Assembly (NCBI RefSeq): GCF_030062155.1
Contig: NZ_CP118269.1
Location: 2,914,001-2,978,000 of the forward strand
DNA from: Pantoea sp. Lij88
GTDB lineage: Bacteria > Pseudomonadota > Gammaproteobacteria > Enterobacterales > Enterobacteriaceae
Reading direction: 5' to 3'
Length of the DNA: 64,000 nt
Position numbers and translations under genes: made by a program. Below, in pieces: positions 11,165 through 18,748 of the stretch. The notes beneath the pieces were generated by a model. That model worked only from the letters and a program-made list of their open reading frames with translations. It had not been told where the DNA came from and did no database searches. Each line of letters begins with the position of its first letter. Position 1 is the first letter of the stretch.

Positions 11165-12108
11165 CGCTCCTCCTGCTGGGGTTGCGCATGACCTGCGACG
11201 ACAGTGGCACGTCTGGGCACGCTGGCCACCCGGCGGGTGCCACGCGCGTAATAGCGCTCGATAGCGGACTGGCCCAGATTAAGGATCGAGGTGATCAGCA
11301 GGTACCAGATCACCGCCACCATCAGCATCGGGATAATCTCGAAGGTGCGGTTGTAGATCGCCTGCACCGAGTAGAGCAGATCGCCCATTGCGATCACGCT
11401 GACCAGCGACGTCGCCTTGATCATGCTGATCAACTGATTGCCGGTGGGCGGAATGATAGACCGCATCGCCTGCGGAATAATGATACGTCGCAGCGCCCGC
11501 GACCGGCTCATGCCAAAGGCTTGTGTCGTCTCCACCTGACCGTTATCCACTGACAGCAGACCGGCGCGAATAATTTCCGCCATATAAGCCGCTTCATTCA
11601 GTGCCAGCCCGGCGATAGCCGCCGTCAGCGGCGTAATCAGATCGTTGGTGTTCCAGCTGGCCAGCGTGATGTCGGTCCATGGCAGCGTCAGCGACAGCGC
11701 GGGAAACAGCGTGGAGAGGTTGTACCAGAAGATCAGCTGCACCAGCAGCGGCGTGCCCCGGAAGAACCAGATATAGAGCCCGGCGACGCCGCGCAGCAGC
11801 CGGTTGTCAGAGAGCCGCCAGACGCCCAGTAACAAACCCAGCAGCGTGCCCAGTATCATCGACACGACCGTCAGCCCCAGAGTCACCTGCAACCCTTTCA
11901 GCACGGATTCTTCGGTAAACCATTTCAGCACTACCTGCCATTCAAAGTTAGGATTGGTCGCCACCAGCCACAGCAGATTAGAGCCAATCACCAGCACCAG
12001 AATCCAGCTGATCCAGCGTCCGTAAGTGGGCGCGCTGCGGGCGAATGCCACGTCGCGCAGCTGCGCCTCGCCACTGTCATCACGGTGCAGATGGCGAGGC
12101 GGGCTCAT
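11161..12108 (-). CDS. Polar amino-acid-type ABC transporter permease
   Basis: This is a 315-residue inner-membrane subunit of the importer. After a cytosolic N-terminal stretch of about 30 residues come five to six hydrophobic segments. The ABC-interacting EAA loop is seen as [32 protein letters not shown], typical of the HisM/GlnP family. Only one permease gene is present, so a homodimer is likely. The start overlaps the binding-protein stop and the stop overlaps the ATPase start, both by four bases. A long Arg-rich C-terminal tail is somewhat unusual. Confidence 0.92.
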   Translation of the reverse strand: MSPPRHLHRDDSGEAQLRDVAFARSAPTYGRWISWILVLVIGSNLLWLVATNPNFEWQVVLKWFTEESVLKGLQVTLGLTVVSMILGTLLGLLLGVWRLSDNRLLRGVAGLYIWFFRGTPLLVQLIFWYNLSTLFPALSLTLPWTDITLASWNTNDLITPLTAAIAGLALNEAAYMAEIIRAGLLSVDNGQVETTQAFGMSRSRALRRIIIPQAMRSIIPPTGNQLISMIKATSLVSVIAMGDLLYSVQAIYNRTFEIIPMLMVAVIWYLLITSILNLGQSAIERYYARGTRRVASVPRRATVVAGHAQPQQEER

Positions 12109-12992
12109 TTGCTGGCCTCTTTCGCCAGATTCAGCCCGGGTGCTTTGGTCATGTTGCCCTCAAGCTGCCACTTTTTCATGATCGCCGCATACGTGCCGTT
12201 CTGATACAACGCTTTGTAGGCATCCAGCACCACCTGACCCAGCGGTGAACCTTTGGGGACGACCGTGCCCTGGAAGATATCGCCAAAACCGTTTTTCTGC
12301 CCTTTGCCCGACAGCTCAAGTTGCCCCTTCGCCTGATTCACAAAGTAAGTCAGCGGCGCCTGGGAAGAGAAAAACGCATCGGAACGTTTAGAGCGCACCG
12401 CCAGAATAGACGACGGCTGATCGGTAAAGGCCTGCACCGTCACTGCCGGTTTTCCGTCCGCCACACACTGAGCTGACTGCTTACGGATGACCTGTTCTGC
12501 CGAACCCGCGGCCATCACGGCTATGCGCTTGCCACAGGTGTCATCCAGCTGATTGATTTTCGCCGGGTTGCCCTTCTGCACGCCGAAAACCACAAACTCC
12601 TGCACAAAATCGATGAAGTCCACTTTCTGCTGACGGTCCGGGTAATCGCCAATCGGGCCAATCGCCAGCTGATAACGGCCTGCATTAATGCCGGTGAGTA
12701 CGCCTGACAGACCGCTCACCGTCGCGTGCTCGATCTTCACGCCCAGCAGTTGCGCCAGCGCGGTCGTTAACTCGGCTGAGGCCCCCTCCATTGAGTGCGG
12801 ACCATTAACGATTTCATAGGGCGGAAATGATCCGTTATTCACAGAAATCATTTTGCCCGCTTTTTTGATCTCATCCGGCAGCCGATCGTGCAGGGCCTGG
12901 TCAACTTTTTGCACCGGAATAGCGTCGGCAGCCTGCGCCAGGGAGGCTGTCAGCCCCAGCGCCACGATTAAGGCGGTTGCTCTCTTCGTCAT
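12105..12992 (-). CDS. Periplasmic amino-acid-type solute-binding protein
   Basis: This 295-residue protein delivers ligand to the ABC permease. It has a signal peptide (MTKRATALIVALGLTASLAQAAD) and the SBP family 3 fold with FPPYEIV, LGVKIEHATVSGLSGVLTGINAGRYQLAIGPIGD and a later PKGSPLG. The open frame extends 81 codons upstream, antisense-like and without homology, so ATG 12990-12992 is chosen because the signal peptide begins there. The gap to the amidase gene is 22 bases. The acidic residue normally binding the amino group follows the GPIGDYPDRQ segment; the ligand is likely an amino acid or amino-acid-like amide (inference). Confidence 0.92.
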   Translation of the reverse strand: MTKRATALIVALGLTASLAQAADAIPVQKVDQALHDRLPDEIKKAGKMISVNNGSFPPYEIVNGPHSMEGASAELTTALAQLLGVKIEHATVSGLSGVLTGINAGRYQLAIGPIGDYPDRQQKVDFIDFVQEFVVFGVQKGNPAKINQLDDTCGKRIAVMAAGSAEQVIRKQSAQCVADGKPAVTVQAFTDQPSSILAVRSKRSDAFFSSQAPLTYFVNQAKGQLELSGKGQKNGFGDIFQGTVVPKGSPLGQVVLDAYKALYQNGTYAAIMKKWQLEGNMTKAPGLNLAKEASK

Positions 12993-13014
12993 AATGGATT
13001 CCTGGTTCAGCGGA

Positions 13015-13806
13015 TCAGTTGAGTTCGGGACGGGCGAAGCGTCGGTTCTCCAGTACCGGCAATACCTGGCGGGCATAGGCGACGCGCTCCGGATCGAGGT
13101 CGGCAAACAGCAGTGCTGGCGACTCCGCCGCATTCGCCACCGCGACGCCCAGCGGATCGACCACCAGACTGTTGCCGATATTGCGTGGGCCACACTCGCC
13201 CACCGCCACCATATAGCAGGTATTCTCCAGCGCACGGGCGCGGGTCAGCAGTTCCCAGTGCATCTCTTTCAGCGGACCTTTAACCCAGGCAGCGGGCAGC
13301 ACCAGGACGTCTGCACCATCCAGCACCAGACGACGCGCCAGCTCCGGGAAGCGCACGTCATAGCAGGTCATTAATCCGACCTTCATACCCGCGACCTCAA
13401 TCAGCGGCGGAATGACATGGCCCGGATTGACCCGCTGCGACTCCTGCATCGCAAAGGCATCGTAGAGATGCAGCTTTTCATAGGCGGCGATGATTTCACC
13501 GTTGCGGAGAGCGACCAGCACGTTGAGCGCTTTCTGCTGGTCGGTGGGAACATGAACGCTCATCATGGTGGTCAGCGCCGTGTGCTTGCTGGCGGCCAGC
13601 AACTGGCTCAGGAAAGGGCCATCCAGCGGCTGCGCCGCTTTCAGCACCAAATCGGGATCGGCAATATCACGCGCCAGCACGCCTTCTGGCAGCACCAGCA
13701 GATCGGCTCCCCCTTCGGATGCCCGCTGCATTAAGTCCAGACAGATACGGGCGTTATCCTGCCATTCGCGGCTGACCGCAAATTGTCCCAGTGCCACTTT
13801 CATCAT
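13015..13806 (-). CDS. ybeM: Nitrilase-superfamily amidase, YbeM / deaminated glutathione amidase type
   Basis: Enzymes of this type hydrolyse small amides, with deaminated glutathione as the best known substrate of the Nit1/YbeM group. The 263-residue protein has the catalytic triad E41 (LPEGV), K111 (EKLHLYD) and C148 (TCYDVRFPE). It is close to E. coli YbeM over its full length and sits in the matching place between tatE and cspE. Unlike E. coli, here it lies inside an operon with an importer and a decarboxylase-like protein, and its start overlaps the upstream gene by four bases. That context suggests an imported amide as a substrate, but this is inference. Confidence 0.88.
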   Translation of the reverse strand: MMKVALGQFAVSREWQDNARICLDLMQRASEGGADLLVLPEGVLARDIADPDLVLKAAQPLDGPFLSQLLAASKHTALTTMMSVHVPTDQQKALNVLVALRNGEIIAAYEKLHLYDAFAMQESQRVNPGHVIPPLIEVAGMKVGLMTCYDVRFPELARRLVLDGADVLVLPAAWVKGPLKEMHWELLTRARALENTCYMVAVGECGPRNIGNSLVVDPLGVAVANAAESPALLFADLDPERVAYARQVLPVLENRRFARPELN

Positions 13807-14771
13807 TTCTCTTCTCCCGCAGCGGCCGGAAACATTGCTTCCGGCGTCAGTAATTGGTGGGTCAGCCCCTGCTGATAGAGTTCGCGGCCAAAGTCCGCAA
13901 TCATCTTCCTGTTAGCGCTAAAACCATTCTGATTCCAGTCCGCCGGTAATTCCTGCGCAGTGCGTCGCAAATCGTCCAGCAGCCACGGCGTGGTGTCGGC
14001 ATATTTCTCTCTCTTCTGCATCCAGACCTGGTAAGAGCGATCGATGACCTCACTTAACGCCGCAGGCAGCCAGGGATGCGCCGCCGCCAGCGCCGGTTTA
14101 AGCGCCAGAATGTGAATGCCCGGCACGTAGCCGACCCGGTTGAAGTAGTCCCGCTCAGCCTGATAAAAATCGGTCTGCAGCTGCCGCAAACCCGAGTCAG
14201 GCAGGAAAAAACCCTCCGGCATAAACGGCGTGAAGATGGCATCCAGTTCACCCGCCTGCAGCATCTCAATCAGCGGACGTTCGTCAGGCGCCGGTTCAAT
14301 GCGGCCCGGCCGGCCAAAACCCGCCAGCCGATCGACTATCGGATGATCGGCCGTAAGACGGCCGGCATACCAGAAGACATCATCAATTCCGACGCCCGCT
14401 TCACGCAGCACCGTGCGTGTCCAGGTATTGCCCGAATCCTGCCAGCCGGTGACGCCGATTCGTTTGCCTTTCAGCTCTGCTGGCGTGGTGATGGGGCTGC
14501 TGGCGGTGGTGATGATGCAGCGCTGGCGGAAGCCGCGCATCAGGAAGTGCGGCAGGCCGAGCAGGCTTTCGTCGCCTCTGGCCCGGCTCTGGGCGTAACG
14601 GCTGAAGGAAACTTCTCCCGCGTCATAATCGGGGCTGGTCGCCAGATCATTTACCAGCGTACCCACGCGGTCGATCTGTAACTCAAAGCCTTCCGGTCTG
14701 ATATCGCCCAGCGCTAGCGGGGTGAAGTAGTCCCAGTCGCGTACCGCCAGTCTGATGAGTAGCCTTGCCAT
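13803..14771 (-). CDS. 4,5-dihydroxyphthalate decarboxylase-like / PBP2-fold protein
   Basis: This 322-residue protein resembles the family annotated as 4,5-dihydroxyphthalate decarboxylase, whose fold is that of type 2 periplasmic binding proteins. Recognisable parts are LAVRDWDYFTPLALGDIRPEGFEL at the start, the DAGEVSFSRYAQSRARGD block, and PAELKGKRIGVTGWQDSGNTW. No signal peptide is visible, so it should be cytosolic. It is the first gene of the operon and is followed by the amidase with an ATGA overlap. It may be an enzyme or a binding protein; the reaction is not known from sequence alone. Confidence 0.75.
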   Translation of the reverse strand: MARLLIRLAVRDWDYFTPLALGDIRPEGFELQIDRVGTLVNDLATSPDYDAGEVSFSRYAQSRARGDESLLGLPHFLMRGFRQRCIITTASSPITTPAELKGKRIGVTGWQDSGNTWTRTVLREAGVGIDDVFWYAGRLTADHPIVDRLAGFGRPGRIEPAPDERPLIEMLQAGELDAIFTPFMPEGFFLPDSGLRQLQTDFYQAERDYFNRVGYVPGIHILALKPALAAAHPWLPAALSEVIDRSYQVWMQKREKYADTTPWLLDDLRRTAQELPADWNQNGFSANRKMIADFGRELYQQGLTHQLLTPEAMFPAAAGEEK

Positions 14772-14849
14772 GATCTCTCCGTTTACGCTGCGCCGCCGGG
14801 ACGGTCATAAAATAGTGCTTGAATTTGATACTAGATCCGGAATACTTAT

Positions 14850-14880
14850 CTGAACAATGACTATTTTGTTACTGAACAAA
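14850..14880. promoter_or_regulatory. Candidate MocR operator: direct repeats plus palindrome
   Basis: In the 119-base gap between the divergent operon and the mocR-type gene, CTGAACAA occurs at 14850-14857 and again at 14872-14879, 22 bases apart, about two helical turns. The second copy is also half of the palindrome TTTGTT-ACTG-AACAAA (14865-14880). MocR-type regulators often bind spaced direct repeats between divergent genes. The assignment is inference. Confidence 0.5.
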
Positions 14881-14890
14881 GTATTTTCTT

Positions 14891-16246
14891 ATGACAGAGA
14901 GCGTTGACCTCAACTGGTTTTGCAGCCAGATAACATCGCCTTCCGTGAAAGGCATCGCCCAGGCCGCCTCGGCACTGATTCGTGACGGACAGATTGCGAC
15001 GGGTATGCAGATGCCTGCCGTGCGGGAGATTGCGGAGCAGCTGGGCGTCAGTCCGGCAACCGTTTCTGCTGCCTGGGCGCAACTCAGAAAGCAGAAAGTA
15101 CTGGCGGGCAAGGGTCGCAGTGGTGTCTGGGTAAGTGGCAACACGGTCATGCCGCGTCCGATTCGCTTTGAGAAGATCGGTAACTACGGCGATAACATCC
15201 GGGCTGACCTGACTCTGGCCTCGCCCGACCCCGCCCTGCTGCCTGATCTGCAGCACGCGCTGCAGGCGGCCCTGCACTCCCCCCAGCTCAACAGCTACAC
15301 CCGTGAAGCGATTTCAGCGCCGCTGCTTCAGGCGATTAAGCCGCGCTGGCCCTACGCGGCAGAAGCGTTTCTGGCAACGGATGGCGGTTTTGATGCGATG
15401 AACCTGCTGGTGCAGACCCTGGTCTCGCCGGGCGATCGGGTCATTATTGAAGACCCGACTGCGACGCGGCTGCTCGATATGCTGGATAACGTCGGCGCAG
15501 AGATCCTGCCGCTGGCGTGTGATGAACAGGGTCCGCTGCCGGAGGTTTTGTCTGTTCTGCTGGAGCAGGCACCGGTCATGCTGATCTATCAGCCCCGCAC
15601 CCACTCGGCCACCGGAAACAGCATCAGCCCGGCGCGACGTCAGGCGCTGGCGCAGGTTCTGCATCAGAGCAGCACACTGATTGTTGAGGATGATGGGATT
15701 GGCGATCTCTCCGCAGAGGCGAGCTGGAGCCTGGGCGTCTGTTTTCCTGAGCGCACGCTGCACATCCGTTCATTCTCCAAAGCCTACGGGCCGGATCTGC
15801 GCCTGGCGGTGCTCTCTGCGACGTCTGAAATGGTCAGACGCATTCAGTCATGGCGAAATTTTGGCGTCAGCTGGACCAGCCGCATTCTGCAGGACGCAGT
15901 CGCATGGCTGCTGGAGGATGAGGCGACGCAACAGCAGCTTGCCACCGCGCGCGCCATCTACCGGCAACGACGCGAAGCGATGCTGGCGGCGCTGGCGCAG
16001 CGCGGCCTGACGCTGCCGCTGCGCGACGGGTTAAGTCTCTATATCCCGGTAGCGTCCGAGCAGTTTGCCATGATTACGCTGGCGGCCCGCGGCATTGCGG
16101 TTGTGCCAGGCGAGCGCTGTCGGCTTGGCCCTACACAGTTTATTCGCGTCAGCATCGCCAGCCTCAGAGATGAACAGCGGGAGATGATTGCTGAGGCGCT
16201 GGTTATCGCCTCAGGACGGGAAGTTAACCCGCTTGCAGATCTTTGA
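14891..16246 (+). CDS. MocR-type (GntR-HTH plus aminotransferase) transcriptional regulator
   Basis: MocR regulators fuse a winged-helix DNA-binding domain to a fold-type I aminotransferase domain that binds pyridoxal phosphate as sensor. The 451-residue protein has the GntR-type helix-turn-helix at about residues 20-85 (MPAVREIAEQLGVSPATVSAAWAQL) and the aminotransferase-like domain from about 105 to the end, with the PLP lysine in SFSKAYGPDLRLA. It is divergent from the amidase/ABC operon across a 119-base gap with repeated sequences, so it probably controls that operon. Its 3' end overlaps the convergent GNAT gene by 23 bases. Confidence 0.9.
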   Translation: MTESVDLNWFCSQITSPSVKGIAQAASALIRDGQIATGMQMPAVREIAEQLGVSPATVSAAWAQLRKQKVLAGKGRSGVWVSGNTVMPRPIRFEKIGNYGDNIRADLTLASPDPALLPDLQHALQAALHSPQLNSYTREAISAPLLQAIKPRWPYAAEAFLATDGGFDAMNLLVQTLVSPGDRVIIEDPTATRLLDMLDNVGAEILPLACDEQGPLPEVLSVLLEQAPVMLIYQPRTHSATGNSISPARRQALAQVLHQSSTLIVEDDGIGDLSAEASWSLGVCFPERTLHIRSFSKAYGPDLRLAVLSATSEMVRRIQSWRNFGVSWTSRILQDAVAWLLEDEATQQQLATARAIYRQRREAMLAALAQRGLTLPLRDGLSLYIPVASEQFAMITLAARGIAVVPGERCRLGPTQFIRVSIASLRDEQREMIAEALVIASGREVNPLADL

Positions 16247-16655
16247 TGAGATAACGGGGTGACTCAGCATAGCCTTCGCGGGCATAGAACTGATTCGCCT
16301 TGATACGTGACTGATGACAATGCACTTCCATGCGATCGCAGCCACGCCGGGTGGCCAGCATTTCGGCATACTGAAGCAGCTGCTGGCCGACGCCCTTACT
16401 GCGCTCACCTTCTGCAATGCAGAAATAGCTGATGCGGGCGAAGTCACCGGCCAGGGCCAGCTGAGGAATAAAATGCAGGGAAAGGAAACCCAGTACCTGA
16501 CTGCCATGTTCCGCCACCAGCAGCGCTTCACTGGAATCGCTGCACAACTGCGCCAGACGCTGCTCAATAAAGCTTTCGGTGCCGCCATAGCCTAACTCGC
16601 TCAGCAAGGCACTCAACGCAAAACTGTCTCTCAACTCTGCCTGACGTATGTTCAT
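16224..16655 (-). CDS. GNAT-family N-acetyltransferase
   Basis: This 143-residue cytosolic acetyltransferase has the GNAT core: ALLVAEHGSQVLGFLSLHF, then the acetyl-CoA pyrophosphate-binding stretch YFCIAEGERSKGVGQQLLQYAE (about residues 75-96), followed by EVHCHQSRIKANQFYAREGY. The substrate is unknown. The start ATG at 16655 has a purine-rich sequence (GGAGAGAGG) just upstream. It converges on the mocR-type gene with a 23-base overlap of the 3' ends. Confidence 0.88.
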   Translation of the reverse strand: MNIRQAELRDSFALSALLSELGYGGTESFIEQRLAQLCSDSSEALLVAEHGSQVLGFLSLHFIPQLALAGDFARISYFCIAEGERSKGVGQQLLQYAEMLATRRGCDRMEVHCHQSRIKANQFYAREGYAESPRYLIKDLQAG

Positions 16656-16806
16656 CCTCTCTCCTCACTCACCGGGTTCTGTCGCACAGTTATATAGCGT
16701 CGCAGGCTAAAAAGCTGCATATCGGGTTGTTATAAATATGTTACGGGGATTTATTGTGAACCGCCGCGCAGTTTGTGCGGCCACAGGAACGATAAAGGAG
16801 GTTACG

Positions 16807-16839
16807 ATGAAAGGGATGAAGCGCAGATTACAGGCATAA
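16807..16839 (+). CDS. Candidate 10-residue small ORF with strong ribosome-binding site
   Basis: ATG AAA GGG at 16807 starts a frame encoding MKGMKRRLQA. A near-perfect Shine-Dalgarno (AAAGGAGG, 16794-16801) lies six bases upstream. The stop overlaps the A-run of the hairpin that serves as a terminator from either strand. A GC-rich hairpin (CCGCGCA/TGTGCGG) just upstream could modulate access. The same frame is open back to a GTG at 16756. Whether it is a leader peptide, a small protein or chance is open. Confidence 0.4.
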   Translation: MKGMKRRLQA

Positions 16840-16866
16840 AAAAACCCGCCATAAGGCGGGTTTTTA
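16838..16866. terminator. Bidirectional terminator downstream of cspE
   Basis: AACCCGCC and GGCGGGTT around an ATAA loop, flanked by A- and T-runs. It follows cspE on the minus strand by about 20 bases and can also end transcripts coming from the small ORF side. Confidence 0.85.
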
Positions 16867-16883
16867 GAATTCTGACTGTTAAC

Positions 16884-17093
16884 TTACAGACTGATAACGT
16901 TAGCAGCAGATGGGCCTTTAGCACCGTCGGTGATTTCAAACTCTACGCGCTGACCTTCAGCCAGAGTTTTGAAGCCGTTGCTCTGGATTGCAGAGAAATG
17001 TACGAATACATCTTTGCTGCCATCTTCAGGAGTAATGAAACCGAATCCTTTAGATTCATTAAACCACTTAACGTTACCTTTGATCTTAGACAT
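16884..17093 (-). CDS. cspE: Cold-shock-family RNA chaperone CspE
   Basis: CspE is a constitutive cold-shock-domain protein that binds single-stranded RNA, melts hairpins and antagonises termination. The 69-residue protein starts [20 protein letters not shown] and has both RNA-binding motifs, KGFGFI (RNP1) and VFVHFS (RNP2); it differs from E. coli CspE at one or two positions. Placement near tatE and ybeM agrees with E. coli. The gene is preceded by a long untranslated region and ends at a strong hairpin terminator. Confidence 0.95.
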   Translation of the reverse strand: MSKIKGNVKWFNESKGFGFITPEDGSKDVFVHFSAIQSNGFKTLAEGQRVEFEITDGAKGPSAANVISL

Positions 17094-17812
17094 CTATATT
17101 ACCTTTACATGAAAAATGGACACTAAACTGTGTCGGGGTCTAGTACAGCAATTGCTGAGGGATTTGTCCAGCATGATTTGATGAAAAAGTGATAAATATC
17201 GACTTTCCGTGCATCCATCACACTTTCCTGCTTTTCGACTTGCGAAACACCCCTCGCCAGGTATCAGGCCGGTAACGTCCTCCTGCGGCTAACCTGCTGG
17301 AAAGGCGCACCTTTTCACTATTAAACAGTAACGTCATTGACGTTAAAAAGAAAAATCTTACTAAGACGTATTCCTGTTCTTACTGGCAGTCAGTGTCTCA
17401 AAAGAGACTCTTTTTGTCGTTCTGCCGAGCGTAAATCCCCTCTCCTGAATCTGAATTTTCTGCTTCAACGAGGCTCCGCGAGCCAGCTGGTGAATAAATA
17501 AACAGAAAATCTTAAATTTCTTAACACAAATCCGCCTCACGTCCTGGCAAAAATGAGCCTGTCGTGCCATCCACACCAGTCAGGACAGGCTATTCGCAGA
17601 TATTTTAGCCAACAAGAGAGAAACCTTGAGCAAGATCAATGAAGTGCTTTTTAGTAACTGAATTCGCATTTGGCAACAAACAATCAACCTCATAAGAAAC
17701 TACTTTTCTCATCGCAGTCCGGAATAATATTCGCGGGAAATAGATAACGTCCGCTTAAGCAGTCAGGGAGTGGCATCCGTTAATGCAGGATAAAAGGAGG
17801 GTGAGACACAGG
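17094..17812. other. Long intergenic region upstream of cspE
   Basis: About 700 bases lie between divergent cspE and the zinc-ribbon gene. The part next to cspE should hold its promoter and leader. A short stem GTCTC-AAAA-GAGAC followed by TCTTTTT (17395-17415) looks like a plus-strand terminator, hinting at an unannotated short transcript. Open frames here (for example 17361-17576 minus) lack convincing signals. Confidence 0.4.
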
Positions 17813-18019
17813 ATGGTGATGAAGATACGCTGCAGTCAGTGTGGAAGCGCCCGGTTCTTTTTTACCGATTACCGTGAGGGCCAGCGCAACGTTCATGGTG
17901 CCCGCTGCGCAAACTGTAAAAAGTGCCTGGATTCACAGGATCTGCTGCCCAGGACGCCGATGGATCCGATTACACACTGTCTTCTGGCCAGCCAGAAAAC
18001 AGTGCGGGCACCTGATTAG
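17813..18019 (+). CDS. Small zinc-ribbon protein, function unknown
   Basis: This frame encodes a 68-residue protein with CSQCGS near the start and CANCKKC about 25 residues later, a typical CxxC...CxxC zinc ribbon, followed by a Pro-rich tail. The frame is open from 17783, but AGGAGG at 17795-17800 points to the cluster of starts at 17813-17819 (ATG GTG ATG); the precise start is uncertain. It resembles small enterobacterial putative zinc-binding proteins, but I do not recognise a named family. Its stop lies inside a strong hairpin. No operon partner is evident. Confidence 0.65.
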   Translation: MVMKIRCSQCGSARFFFTDYREGQRNVHGARCANCKKCLDSQDLLPRTPMDPITHCLLASQKTVRAPD

Positions 18020-18028
18020 GTGCCCGCA
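18003..18028. terminator. Strong 11-base-pair hairpin at end of zinc-ribbon gene
   Basis: TGCGGGCACCT (18003-18013) pairs perfectly with AGGTGCCCGCA (18018-18028); the stop codon is in the loop. T-runs are weak on both sides, so termination is likely but may be imperfect. It separates convergent small genes. Confidence 0.6.
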
Positions 18029-18050
18029 GTCGCTGAAGCTTTAACAGAAA

Positions 18051-18134
18051 TCAGAAAATCAGTTTAAACACCCCTGTCAGGGTCAGCAGGCCGACGATAA
18101 AGATAATCGCGATAATCCACAGAATAATTTTCAT
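18051..18134 (-). CDS. yohP: YohP membrane miniprotein (27 residues)
   Basis: Reading the minus strand gives MKIILWIIAIIFIVGL followed by LTLTGVFKLIF and a TGA stop, 27 residues in all. From memory E. coli YohP is MKIILWAVLIIFLIGL-LVVTGVFKMIF, so both ends and the spacing agree. YohP is a single-span inner-membrane miniprotein used to study SRP-dependent and post-translational insertion of small proteins; its cellular role is unsettled. An AAGGAAATG ribosome-binding context (AAAAGGAA directly before ATG) supports translation. The gene is too short for usual gene callers. Confidence 0.88.
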   Translation of the reverse strand: MKIILWIIAIIFIVGLLTLTGVFKLIF

Positions 18135-18390
18135 TTCCTTTTCCCCTCACTGATTAGACACGCTTCCTGTAAGCAGTATAGACAGGAATATTGGTCATGC
18201 CGCTTCACTTAGGCTTCAACTGGTCAAAAGTTCACCAATTCTGCCCTTTATTTATATTCTGAGAGAGCGATCGCAACACCACTTTTTACCGCCCCTCTTT
18301 CTTCGTTAACCCCCCCACTCCTGGCTAAAATTTAGGCGGCAAGGCAGGCCTCAGTAGTGATGAGACTGAAATGAGTCGCGAGGAGATCTT

Positions 18391-18636
18391 ATGAGCACGA
18401 TTAATACCAGCATGGGCCGCTACAGCCTTAAGGCCAAAAACAGCGGTAATCACATCAAAGGTTCTTTCGCCATCAACGATGAAGGCGGCACGCAGCTCTC
18501 TATGCAGGAGTTTGACGAGCACTATCTTGATGATGTGGTGAATAACGTGATCTACCCGGTCACCGGTGGCAACCGTGAAATTGCACGCGCGCTGCGGGAA
18601 CAGATGGTGAAAGCCGGTTTTGAACCGCCTCACTAA
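18391..18636 (+). CDS. Conserved-looking 81-residue protein of unknown function
   Basis: The product begins MSTINTSMGRYSLKAKNSGN and is soluble, acidic in its middle (EFDEHYLDDVV) with a C-terminal helix (REIARALREQMVKAGF). I do not recognise its family. It is supported as a gene by a good ribosome-binding site (GAGGAGAT seven bases before ATG), codon use like its neighbours, and a strong terminator just after its stop. It stands alone between yohP and gntT. Confidence 0.75.
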   Translation: MSTINTSMGRYSLKAKNSGNHIKGSFAINDEGGTQLSMQEFDEHYLDDVVNNVIYPVTGGNREIARALREQMVKAGFEPPH

Positions 18637-18660
18637 GGCGTCAGATTGATGTGACAGATT

Positions 18661-18684
18661 GGGCCGCATTTTGCGGCCCTTTTT
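18661..18684 (+). terminator. Rho-independent terminator
   Basis: GGGCCGCA (18661-18668) pairs with TGCGGCCC (18672-18679) and is followed by TTTTT. It ends the 81-residue gene, 25 bases after its stop. Confidence 0.88.
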
Positions 18685-18748
18685 ATTTCAGACATCGTGC
18701 ACGAGGTAAGAGCAAAAAGCCGCTGGCAGGGTTGCCAGCGGCCAGAAG

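Noticed and set aside
12993-13235. 81-codon upstream extension of the amino-acid binding protein
   Set aside because: Trp/Arg-rich, overlaps the amidase gene in another frame; signal peptide begins at 12992.
17361-17576. 71-codon minus-strand open frame upstream of cspE
   Set aside because: Lacks ribosome-binding site and protein-like composition; a possible terminator lies within it.
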